Source: an uncultured Bacilli bacterium (GTDB taxonomy: Bacteria; Bacillota_I; Bacilli_A; RF39; UBA660). From it: a DNA stretch of 5,326 nucleotides. This document shows, piece by piece, positions 1 through 5,326 of this stretch; the stretch's first letter is position 1, and each line of letters begins with the position of its first letter. Where the stretch lies: NCBI GenBank assembly GCA_910585915.1, contig CAJUGF010000062.1, forward strand, positions 1 to 5,326. The letters run 5' to 3'. The translations under genes were made by a program, and so were the position numbers. The notes under the pieces were generated by a model. The model was not told the DNA's origin. It did not search any database and saw only the letters and a list, made by a program, of their open reading frames with translations.

Positions 1-2
1 TT

Positions 3-1598
3 TTGGTCTATCGAAGTTATGCTATCTATCAAGAAAAGAAAGAGTTTGATGTAATTAGAGGAAATGTTCCAGATCAAAACTATGATGTACAGCTTGCATT
101 TGTAGTTGATGGTGTTGCTACTGATAATATGCCTTCTAGGGAGAGTGGTAAGGCAGTAGAAAGTATTGTATGTGATAAAAATGCAACAGGTGTATTTGAT
201 GAAGAGCGTTGGGCAGTGATGGTTTTAAATGCACAGAAAAGTCGGACGAAATGTCGTATTTCTTTTCAATCAAAATATCAAGAACGTGATTTAAATGGAA
301 CAGATCCAGTATTTACTGATGGTCTTATTCCAGTTACTATTCATGAAGATGGAAGTGTAACTAAGTCTTTTTCTGGAAGTATTTGGTATGATTATAGTAA
401 AAAAAATTGGGCCAATGCAGTGATTTTAAAAGATGAATCTGTTAATTACTTTGAAGGTGAATTTATTCCAGAAGATAATATTGAGGCTTATTTTGTTTGG
501 ATACCAAGATATCGCTATAAGATTTTTAATGAAGGAAACTATAATGATTTAACTAGTGTCGAAGGAAAAGAGCAATTAATTGAGATAGAGTTTGAGAATA
601 AGAATGAAGGTATTAAAAATGGAAGCCATATTGGTGAATGGTTAACTCATCCAGCATTTACTAGTTTAGATGTGAACGGAATATGGGTTGGAAAATTTGA
701 AACGAGCTATGAGGGAGCAAATTCACATAGTGATGCAGTACAAAATAAGCGTGATGAAAGTAAGATACAGATTAAACCTAATCAATATAGTTGGATGGTA
801 TCTCAAATTTCTAATTCTCATTTAAATAGCTATAATTATCGTAGAAATATGGATAGTCATTTGATGAAGAATACAGAATGGGGAGCAGTAGCTTATTTAT
901 CTCATAGTGCATATGGTAGCACAGATATTCGAATGAATAATAATGGGAATGTTGTTACAGGATATGCTGCAAAGAATGAACCTACATGTGGATTTAATGG
1001 GAATAATCAAGATTGCAATATTTATGAGAATGTTTTAGCTGGAGCTGATGGAGCACATTCTGTAAACTATTTTAATGAATTAAGTAACTTGGCAAGTACA
1101 ACAAATAATAAAAGTGGTATTTATGATATGAGTGGTGGTACTTGGGAGGCAGTTATGGCAGCTGTAACTAGTAATAATGTTCCTTTGGCAGGAAGATCAA
1201 TTGCTGGAGGGTATAGTGGATTTAATGGTCCTTTTGGGTGTCCATCTTGTGATGTGACTGATGGTAATAATGTTATTTCTTTTCAAGATGGTATTGATTA
1301 TCCAGAATCTAAATATTATGATACTTATGAGGTGGAATGGATCCATACAGCATATGATCAACGTATTTTGGGTGATGCTACTGGAGAAATGGGGCCTTTT
1401 GCACAAACCAATTTGGAAGGAAACAATATGGCATTTGGTTCTTGGCATTCAGCTTTAGCTTTTTTTCCTTATGCTGGTAATCCATTTATGTTGCGTGGTG
1501 GTGCTTATACAGATGGTATTAATTCAGGGATTTTCGCTTTTTTTCGTTACTCTGGAGATAATGAACTATCTTCTTATCGAATTGTTTTAGCTTTTTGA
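3..1598 (+). CDS. Surface protein with C-terminal FGE/SUMF1-like (C-type lectin-type) fold, 5'-partial
   Basis: The 531 visible codons run from the left edge. The first residues (VYRSYAIYQEKKEF) look like the end of a signal or membrane anchor, so the true start is probably a few tens of codons upstream and the TTG at 3 is not a start. An N-terminal module of about 100 residues carries a Cys pair (C57, C84 in visible numbering). The middle has WIPRYRYKIF and NGIWVGKFE. The C-terminal part has NTEWGAVAYLSHSAYG (W293), SGIYDMSGGTWE (from 371), GDATGE, LRGGAY (R498) and a terminal YRIVLAF. From memory, this series is typical of multi-copy exported proteins of gut Bacilli with a formylglycine-generating-enzyme/C-type lectin fold. 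Further Cys pairs (C329/C338 and a CxxC at C413/C416) suit an extracellular, disulfide-bonded protein. Catalysis is not supported; ligand binding or adhesion is inferred. The family is fairly secure, the function unknown. Confidence 0.8.
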   Translation: MVYRSYAIYQEKKEFDVIRGNVPDQNYDVQLAFVVDGVATDNMPSRESGKAVESIVCDKNATGVFDEERWAVMVLNAQKSRTKCRISFQSKYQERDLNGTDPVFTDGLIPVTIHEDGSVTKSFSGSIWYDYSKKNWANAVILKDESVNYFEGEFIPEDNIEAYFVWIPRYRYKIFNEGNYNDLTSVEGKEQLIEIEFENKNEGIKNGSHIGEWLTHPAFTSLDVNGIWVGKFETSYEGANSHSDAVQNKRDESKIQIKPNQYSWMVSQISNSHLNSYNYRRNMDSHLMKNTEWGAVAYLSHSAYGSTDIRMNNNGNVVTGYAAKNEPTCGFNGNNQDCNIYENVLAGADGAHSVNYFNELSNLASTTNNKSGIYDMSGGTWEAVMAAVTSNNVPLAGRSIAGGYSGFNGPFGCPSCDVTDGNNVISFQDGIDYPESKYYDTYEVEWIHTAYDQRILGDATGEMGPFAQTNLEGNNMAFGSWHSALAFFPYAGNPFMLRGGAYTDGINSGIFAFFRYSGDNELSSYRIVLAF

Positions 1599-1608
1599 TG
1601 TTTATACT

Positions 1609-1666
1609 TCAAAAGTAGATGAAAAGACCTTTATACTATAAAAAGAATAGAGGTCTTTTGTTATGA
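1609..1666 (+). repeat. 58-bp direct repeat, copy 1
   Basis: This segment recurs at 5266-5323 with a single difference (A at 1641, G at 5298), in the hairpin loop. It begins 10 nt after the stop codon of the surface-protein gene and contains a complete hairpin followed by GTTATGA. The two copies follow unrelated genes, so the similarity cannot come from gene duplication of the upstream genes. It may be a dispersed terminator element, the leader of a gene family, or a recombination site. Confidence 0.9.
1622..1659 (+). terminator. Rho-independent terminator hairpin inside repeat copy 1
   Basis: AAAAGACCTTTAT (1622-1634) pairs with ATAGAGGTCTTTT (1647-1659). This gives a 13-bp stem with one G-U pair and a 12-nt loop. 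The core is GACCU/AGGUC, with an A-run before it and a T-run after it, as in bidirectional intrinsic terminators. It lies 23 nt after the TGA of the surface-protein gene, the expected place for its terminator. The T-run is only four long and is part of the stem, so termination may be partial. Confidence 0.7.
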
Positions 1667-1904
1667 TGTTAGAAGTATTTCGAAAAAGCAATAAGCTGAA
1701 GTAAAAGAGATAATTAATACAATTACATCCACAACTCAAGATGTGGGAATTTGTAATGTGTATAATTTATTTGCTCGTGGTGCTATAGATTATGGTGTTG
1801 GATTTTCTTCTACAAGTATACGTTCTACAATATATCTTAAAACGAATGTTAAAATTGTTGCTGGTTTTGGTTCTATTAATCAGCCTTTTGTAATAGGAAT
1901 TTAG
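1663..1904 (+). pseudogene. Decayed remnant of a probable surface-protein gene
   Basis: An ATG at 1663, 9 nt after AGAGG, opens a 13-codon frame (MMLEVFRKSNKLK) that stops at 1702. An overlapping frame is open from 1695 to the TAG at 1902 but has no start codon. It encodes about 69 residues ending SIRSTIYLKTNVKIVAG and then FGSINQPFVIGI. From memory, endings of the form RPVIYLKSNVKIVSGDG plus NPFVI are common at the C-termini of exported proteins in gut Firmicutes, so this reads as the last part of such a protein. A terminator directly at the stop supports a former real gene end. The likeliest history is a large internal deletion that left a short 5' piece and the 3' end in different frames. 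The alternative is an 80-residue protein broken by one frameshift. The 5' piece is the weaker part of the call. Confidence 0.55.
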
Positions 1905-1920
1905 TACTTCCTATTTTTTT
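1892..1920 (+). terminator. Rho-independent terminator behind the pseudogene
   Basis: AATAGGAA (1892-1899) and TTCCTATT (1908-1915) form a perfect 8-bp stem around an 8-nt loop. An uninterrupted run of seven T's covers 1914-1920. The stop codon of the remnant (1902-1904) lies in the loop. This is a classic intrinsic terminator, and it insulates the promoter at 1955 from upstream transcription. Confidence 0.8.
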
Positions 1921-1954
1921 GATTTAGAAGGATAAAGTAATAAAAAATTCTTGT

Positions 1955-1983
1955 TTGACATAATTAAAAATTATTTATAGAAT
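1955..1983 (+). promoter_or_regulatory. Sigma-A type promoter for the 142-aa gene
   Basis: A perfect -35 hexamer TTGACA (1955-1960) is followed by exactly 17 nt and a -10 hexamer TAGAAT (1978-1983), one base from consensus. A transcription start near 1990 would give a leader of about 22 nt with an SD before the ATG at 2012. No terminator is evident before the acyltransferase gene, so this promoter may drive both genes. It is the strongest promoter match I found in the window. Confidence 0.85.
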
Positions 1984-1996
1984 AGTGTCACAGATG

Positions 1997-2002
1997 AGGG
2001 GG
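1997..2002 (+). promoter_or_regulatory. Ribosome binding site deciding the ATG at 2012
   Basis: AGGGGG lies 9 nt before the ATG at 2012. The in-frame GTG at 1985 precedes the predicted transcription start, and the ATG at 1994 abuts the SD itself, so both are excluded as starts. Confidence 0.7.
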
Positions 2003-2011
2003 AATTTTTTT

Positions 2012-2440
2012 ATGAATACAGTTGATTTTTCTTGTTATTATGGTTATGGGAAACAAGGAAAAAGTAAAGAGTATACTTTTTATAATTCTTGTTTTTTAGA
2101 ACCTCTTCAAAAGCAAATTTCTTCTTCCATTCCTCTTATAACTTCTGTTACATTAACTTCTTCTTCTAAAAAGGCTTTGTTTTCTATTTATGTTGGTAAG
2201 GAATTGTATTTAAGTTCTATTAATGATTATTATATTGAAAAATATGATTTGGATATTGAAGAGTTAGAACGTTTTTCTGATGCGGGATATCAGCGAATTT
2301 GTTTACTTAACTATAAAAAATATGATGTGGTTTTGATTGGTTTGGGTCCTAATGATCGTGTTGTTTCTGATTATTTTGCTTTAAAGCGAGAAATGGTTAA
2401 GTTAATGAAATTACAAGGAAGTTATTTGAAATTATCATAA
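2012..2440 (+). CDS. Hypothetical protein, 142 aa, family not recognised
   Basis: I do not recognise this protein. It starts MNTVDFSCYYGYGKQ and shows no signal peptide and no membrane helix, so it is probably cytoplasmic. Alternating hydrophobic stretches such as ALFSIYVGKELYL and YDVVLIGLGPND suggest a mixed alpha/beta fold. An acidic segment (IEKYDLDIEELERF) lies in the middle, and the C-terminus is a basic, helix-like tail (FALKREMVKLMKLQ). The start rests on a near-consensus promoter and an AGGGGG site just upstream. The codon pattern and AT-richness resemble the neighbours. The stop is 71 nt before the acyltransferase start with no convincing terminator between, so the two may be co-transcribed. 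A regulatory or accessory role in envelope glycan modification is possible from context only. That the gene is real is fairly sure; its function is unknown. Confidence 0.75.
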   Translation: MNTVDFSCYYGYGKQGKSKEYTFYNSCFLEPLQKQISSSIPLITSVTLTSSSKKALFSIYVGKELYLSSINDYYIEKYDLDIEELERFSDAGYQRICLLNYKKYDVVLIGLGPNDRVVSDYFALKREMVKLMKLQGSYLKLS

Positions 2441-2501
2441 ACTTTCTTTTTTATTACTTTTTGGTCACACAATTTCTAAATATTTTGAGTATACTATTTA
2501 T

Positions 2502-2505
2502 GGAG
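2502..2505 (+). promoter_or_regulatory. Ribosome binding site of the acyltransferase gene
   Basis: GGAG lies 6 nt before the ATG at 2512. This selects that start over the in-frame TTG at 2461 and the ATG at 2500, which overlaps the SD. Confidence 0.7.
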
Positions 2506-2511
2506 AAAATT

Positions 2512-3498
2512 ATGAAAGAAAGAATTCTAAATATTGATCTATTTAAATTTATAGCAAGTCTTATGATTGTAGCAATTCATGTGTATCCTCTTCATTCATT
2601 TAATGTTGAGGTTGATTATGTGATAACTCGAGTGCTTTTTCGTATTGCTGTTCCATTCTTTTTTATGGCTACAGGATATTTGATGTTATCTTCTTCTTTG
2701 CAAGATTATTCTAAATTAATTCGATATACAAAGAAAATATTAAAACTATATCTTTTGGCTATTATATTGTATTTACCTGTTCGTTTATATCAAGGAGCAC
2801 TTTTTTCAAATTCTTTTGGAGAAATATTGAAAGCATTCTTTTTTGATGGAACTTTTTATCATCTATGGTATTTTCCAGCTTTGATTTTAGGAATTTGGAT
2901 TACTTATTTTATTCTTAAAAAATTTTCATTTAAATTATCTTTTTTCTTTTGTTTTGTTCTTTATCTTGTTGGTTTGTTTGGAGATAGTTATTTTGGTTTT
3001 ATTCCAGATTGTTCTTTCTTTTCTTCTATCTATTCTTTTTTATTTCTATTTTTTGATTATACTAGAAATGGAATTTTTTATGCTCCTATTTTTTTATGTT
3101 TGGGTTATTATTTTGCAAGATATTCTTACAAGAAATCTTCTATAATTCGTTTCTTTGCTTTTATTTCTTTTGGGATAATGATGATGATAGAAGGATTTCT
3201 TTTGTATAAATATAATATTCCTAAACATACGAGTATGTATTTATTTTTAATTCCAACATCTTATTTTTGTTTTTCATTATTACACTTAGATCATCAAAAA
3301 CAATTTCCTGTTTTTAGAAATTTGTCTACAAATATTTACCTTTTTCATCCTCTTGTTATTCTAGGTGTTCATTTTTTGAGTAAAATTTCTTTGTTTTCTT
3401 TTTTAGCGAATAGTTTGTTATTTTATTTGGTTGTGGTTCTTTTTACTATTGTTTTTTCTTTTATGTTAGAATTTATTAAGAAGAAATTTGTATTCTAG
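2512..3498 (+). CDS. Membrane acyltransferase, acyltransferase-3 family
   Basis: This 328-aa protein is almost entirely hydrophobic, with about ten predicted membrane helices. Its N-terminus (RILNIDLFKFIASLMIVAIH) carries the K-x10-H spacing (K12, H23) that corresponds to the conserved R/K-x10-H motif of acyltransferase-3 proteins. Other family marks are RIAVPFFFMATGYLM, the FYHLWYFPAL segment (H117) and LFHPLVIL near the C-terminus (H279). Members move acetyl, succinyl or other acyl groups across the membrane onto cell-wall or secreted polysaccharides; relatives include WecH, IcaC and the membrane part of OatA. There is no SGNH or racemase domain fused here, and the length suits a stand-alone member. 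The adjacent polysaccharide deacetylase suggests a shared glycan substrate, as with IcaC and IcaB. The ATG at 2512 is chosen because GGAG precedes it by 6 nt and the protein then begins at the family's usual point. The acyl donor and acceptor cannot be read from the sequence. Confidence 0.88.
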   Translation: MKERILNIDLFKFIASLMIVAIHVYPLHSFNVEVDYVITRVLFRIAVPFFFMATGYLMLSSSLQDYSKLIRYTKKILKLYLLAIILYLPVRLYQGALFSNSFGEILKAFFFDGTFYHLWYFPALILGIWITYFILKKFSFKLSFFFCFVLYLVGLFGDSYFGFIPDCSFFSSIYSFLFLFFDYTRNGIFYAPIFLCLGYYFARYSYKKSSIIRFFAFISFGIMMMIEGFLLYKYNIPKHTSMYLFLIPTSYFCFSLLHLDHQKQFPVFRNLSTNIYLFHPLVILGVHFLSKISLFSFLANSLLFYLVVVLFTIVFSFMLEFIKKKFVF

Positions 3499-3535
3499 TT
3501 TGTGGTTAAAAATTCTTTTTTTATAGCTTCTTTTT

Positions 3536-3544
3536 TGTTATGAT
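3536..3544 (+). promoter_or_regulatory. Possible extended -10 promoter for the deacetylase
   Basis: TGTTATGAT is a TGn-extended -10 element with hexamer TATGAT at 3539-3544. No good -35 is visible; the expected position is a T-run. A start near 3551 would leave a short leader with GAAAAGAG before the ATG at 3568. The same 14 nt, TTTTGTTATGATGT, occur at the end of repeat copy 1 (1656-1669). Confidence 0.4.
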
Positions 3545-3567
3545 GTCTAAGTGAAAAGAGTTTGTTG

Positions 3568-5250
3568 ATGATGAAAAAGAAAAAAGTTATGATATTATTT
3601 TTCGTATTTGTTGTTTTAGGAGGATTCTTTCTATATTTTTATTATCATAAAATTGGGAGAGAAGAAAAAATTCAAGATATCCGATCTCATTATGCTTCAA
3701 TTGTTCAATTAAAGCATGATAGTGATGTTTATGTTTTAGAAAATGGTGAATATCAAGTTGTTGGTAGAGGAGCTCAAAATTTATCATTTGCTTTAGATGA
3801 TTTGGTAATTGATGATGTGAAGCATGAATACTTTCCTGTTAAGAACGAGGATTATTTTGTTTATTATCAAGATGTTTCAAGGATTGAGTCAGAAGTTATA
3901 GACACGGTTCCAGATTATTATTTGACTTCTAAAAAGCGGATTCAAACGAGAGAAAAAACAAATTTTTATCAAAATAATGTTCTTATTTTATCTTTGAATC
4001 GTTCTATGGATTTTGTGTTTGTTTCGCAAAATGAACAGACTTATCAAGTTCAATATCTTGGTAAAATCTTTGAATTAAAAAAAGAAGAAGTTTCATTATT
4101 AGAAGAGACTATATTAAGAGATGAAGCAGAATATATACCAGTGTTGTATATACCTGAAGTTCAAGAGATTTGTAATGATGACTCTTGTATATCAATAAAA
4201 TCTTTAGAAGAGTTTTTAAATATGATGAAGGAAAAGGAATTTTATAGTTTAAAAAAGGATGATTATGAATTATGGAGTAAGGGGTATGTTTCTTTAAAGA
4301 AGAATGCTCTTGTTCTTCATTTTGAAAAAGTAGATGATATAGTTTCTTCTCTTTTAGAAGAGTATGGTATGAATGCAATTGTTGATTTTCAATATCATTT
4401 ATCGAATCAGTCTTCTAAAGTGGGGACTAGTTTAGAAAATATTGATGCTTATCAAATTCATCAAAATACAACCAAAGAGCAAATGGAAAAAGTATTAAAA
4501 GGTGAAGTAATTGAGTATTCAAAGCCAAAGGAGATAATACAATCAACTAGTTTAAAAAAGCTTCCAAATATGGAAGAGAAAGCTACTAATATCGCAGTGT
4601 TAAATTATCATTTTTTTTATGGAGATGGTGAGTCTTGTGGTTCAGGAATTTGTTTAGAGGTTAATAAATTTCGTGAACAATTACAGTTTTTAAAAGATAA
4701 TCAATATAAGACATTAACCATGGAAGAGTATCGTGCTTGGATGTATGGTGAAATTGAACTTCCAGCTAGGAGTGTTCTTTTAACGATTGATGATGGAGCA
4801 ATGGGAACTGGAAAACATAATGGTAATAAGTTAATTCCGCTATTAGAAGAGTTTGATATGCATGCCACTTTATTTTTAATTAGTGGTTGGTGGGCAAAGA
4901 GTAATTATCTTTCTGATCATTTAGATATTGAAAGTCATACATATGATATGCATACTGAGAGGGTTTGTTCTAATCAGACTAGAGGGGCTCAAATGCTTTG
5001 CTCTTCTAAAGAACAAGTTATGGAAGATTTGCGAAAATCAATTGATATCATTGGTTCTAGCATTGCTTTTTGTTTTCCTTTTTATGCTTATAATTCTTCA
5101 GCGATTCAAAGTGTTAAGGAAGCAGGTTTTAAGCTTGCTTTTGTTGGGGGAAATAGGAAATCCAATCGTTCAAATGATAAATATATGATTCCTAGGTATC
5201 CGATTCAAGGAAGTATTACTTTGAATGAATTTATTAATATGATTGCATAA
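3568..5250 (+). CDS. Membrane-anchored polysaccharide deacetylase (CE4/NodB), IcaB/PgaB-like, with degenerate second NodB copy
   Basis: 560 aa from the ATG at 3568, which has GAAAAGAG ending 7 nt upstream; TTG at 3562 and ATG at 3571 are alternatives. A lysine-rich start and one hydrophobic segment (about residues 8-26) anchor it with the rest outside the cell. Residues 30-190 look beta-rich and may hold SH3-like wall-binding modules (inference). Residues 192-312 resemble a decayed NodB half. Residues 344-560 are the catalytic domain: VLNYH at the start, TIDDG (D408 as probable base, D409 as metal ligand), SHTYDMH (H457 and H462 as metal ligands), CFPFYAYN (502-509, motif 3) and IPRYPI near the end. 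The H-x4-H spacing matches the PgaB/IcaB type rather than the H-x3-H of peptidoglycan deacetylases such as PgdA. The expected reaction is metal-dependent removal of N-acetyl (or O-acetyl) groups from an extracellular polysaccharide. At about twice the length of IcaB it is unusually long. The terminator at 5279 follows. Confidence 0.88.
   Translation: MMKKKKVMILFFVFVVLGGFFLYFYYHKIGREEKIQDIRSHYASIVQLKHDSDVYVLENGEYQVVGRGAQNLSFALDDLVIDDVKHEYFPVKNEDYFVYYQDVSRIESEVIDTVPDYYLTSKKRIQTREKTNFYQNNVLILSLNRSMDFVFVSQNEQTYQVQYLGKIFELKKEEVSLLEETILRDEAEYIPVLYIPEVQEICNDDSCISIKSLEEFLNMMKEKEFYSLKKDDYELWSKGYVSLKKNALVLHFEKVDDIVSSLLEEYGMNAIVDFQYHLSNQSSKVGTSLENIDAYQIHQNTTKEQMEKVLKGEVIEYSKPKEIIQSTSLKKLPNMEEKATNIAVLNYHFFYGDGESCGSGICLEVNKFREQLQFLKDNQYKTLTMEEYRAWMYGEIELPARSVLLTIDDGAMGTGKHNGNKLIPLLEEFDMHATLFLISGWWAKSNYLSDHLDIESHTYDMHTERVCSNQTRGAQMLCSSKEQVMEDLRKSIDIIGSSIAFCFPFYAYNSSAIQSVKEAGFKLAFVGGNRKSNRSNDKYMIPRYPIQGSITLNEFINMIA
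4141..4503 (+). other. Degenerate, probably inactive NodB-like segment inside the deacetylase
   Basis: Residues 192-312 parallel the catalytic domain from residue 344 on. Both copies have VL near the start, a C-x4-C pair (C202/C207 and C357/C362), and then 48 residues that align without gaps. The shared pattern is F/L..xL...K....Y/F..L...(D/E)Y..W..G...L, ending on a hydrophobic strand. At the end of that strand the TIDD of the active copy corresponds to HFEK (E253, K254), so the catalytic and metal aspartates are lost. LLEEYGMNAIVDF then matches LLEEFDMHATLF, and KEQ (303) matches the KEQ after the cysteine loop. The paired metal histidines are not preserved. This looks like an ancient internal duplication kept for structure or sugar binding. 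Confidence 0.65.
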
Positions 5251-5265
5251 AATAATGTTCAAAAG

Positions 5266-5323
5266 TCAAAAGTAGATGAAAAGACCTTTATACTATAGAA
5301 AGAATAGAGGTCTTTTGTTATGA
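5266..5323 (+). repeat. 58-bp direct repeat, copy 2
   Basis: Identical to 1609-1666 at 57 of 58 positions. It starts 15 nt after the deacetylase stop codon. Just before it the sequence TCAAAAGT is duplicated (5259-5273), a small expansion absent from copy 1. The sequence after the repeat (AGT against TGT) diverges at once, but only three bases are visible before the window ends. Confidence 0.9.
5279..5316 (+). terminator. Rho-independent terminator hairpin inside repeat copy 2
   Basis: The stem is the same 13-bp one as in copy 1 (arms 5279-5291 and 5304-5316), and the single base change between copies (5298) is in the loop. It is placed to terminate the deacetylase transcript 28 nt after its stop. 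Confidence 0.7.
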
Positions 5324-5326
5324 AGT

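Noticed and set aside
3..5. TTG at the left edge as the start of the surface-protein gene
   Set aside because: No ribosome binding site can be seen, and the residues that follow look like the end of a signal/anchor segment, so the gene is cut by the window edge.
1197..1448. Antisense open frame within the surface-protein gene
   Set aside because: It lies wholly inside a well-supported coding region, with no ribosome binding site and no recognisable protein pattern. The same holds for the open frames at 3587-3787 and 4109-4378 (minus strand) and at 1261-1458, 2954-3145 and 4928-5188 (plus strand).
1596..1598. TGA read as tryptophan (Mollicutes code), extending the first gene
   Set aside because: The extension would run through the terminator hairpin into a non-conserved sequence, and the protein already ends at the family's usual C-terminus. 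Tryptophans elsewhere are TGG.
2420..2457. Hairpin AAGTT/AACTT with T-run after the 142-aa gene as a terminator
   Set aside because: The stem is only 5 A/T-rich base pairs with a long loop; the T-richness is general background here.
2490..2495. TATACT as a -10 element for the acyltransferase
   Set aside because: No -35 lies at 16-18 nt, and the transcript would begin on top of the ribosome binding site.
2461..2511. Longer acyltransferase N-terminus from TTG 2461 or ATG 2500
   Set aside because: GGAG at 2502-2505 serves the ATG at 2512, and acyltransferase-3 proteins normally begin just before the R/K-x10-H segment.
1..5326. tRNA, rRNA, CRISPR array, transposase or reverse transcriptase
   Set aside because: I saw no cloverleaf-type motifs, no regularly spaced repeats, no DDE or YADD-type proteins. 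The only notable nucleotide repeat is the 58-bp pair.

Overview
The window is a low-GC, AT-rich stretch (roughly 30% GC by eye). All recognisable genes lie on the + strand. TGA is used as a stop at the end of the first gene, exactly where its family normally ends, and tryptophans are TGG, so the standard bacterial code fits rather than the Mollicutes code. Base composition, Shine-Dalgarno (SD) sites, a sigma-A type promoter and the protein families all point to a low-GC Firmicute, most likely a gut-associated member of the Bacilli (an Erysipelotrichales/RF39-like lineage). That placement is inference.

Left part (1-1598): most of a large extracellular protein whose first residues lie off the left edge. 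It has an exported N-terminal module with a cysteine pair and a C-terminal fold resembling formylglycine-generating enzyme (FGE/SUMF1) and C-type lectins. Middle (1599-2011): no intact gene. This stretch holds a 58-bp repeat carrying a 13-bp hairpin, the decayed remnant of another probable surface-protein gene, that remnant's own terminator, and a near-consensus promoter. Right part (2012-5250): a 142-aa protein I do not recognise, an integral-membrane acyltransferase (acyltransferase-3 family), and a membrane-anchored polysaccharide deacetylase (CE4/NodB). The right edge (5266-5323) holds a second copy of the 58-bp repeat, differing from the first at one base.

How it may work together: the acyltransferase and deacetylase form a plausible envelope or exopolysaccharide tailoring pair, reminiscent of IcaC and IcaB in staphylococcal ica loci. 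They lie next to a surface protein that could act as an adhesin or ligand-binding protein. No glycosyltransferase is present, so the glycan substrate is unknown.

Two points stand out. The deacetylase appears to carry a second, catalytically dead NodB-like copy upstream of the active one. The 58-bp repeat follows two unrelated genes and has a hairpin whose 3' arm contains a Shine-Dalgarno-like AGAGG followed by an ATG, so it could be a dispersed terminator, a gene-family leader, or a recombination boundary.
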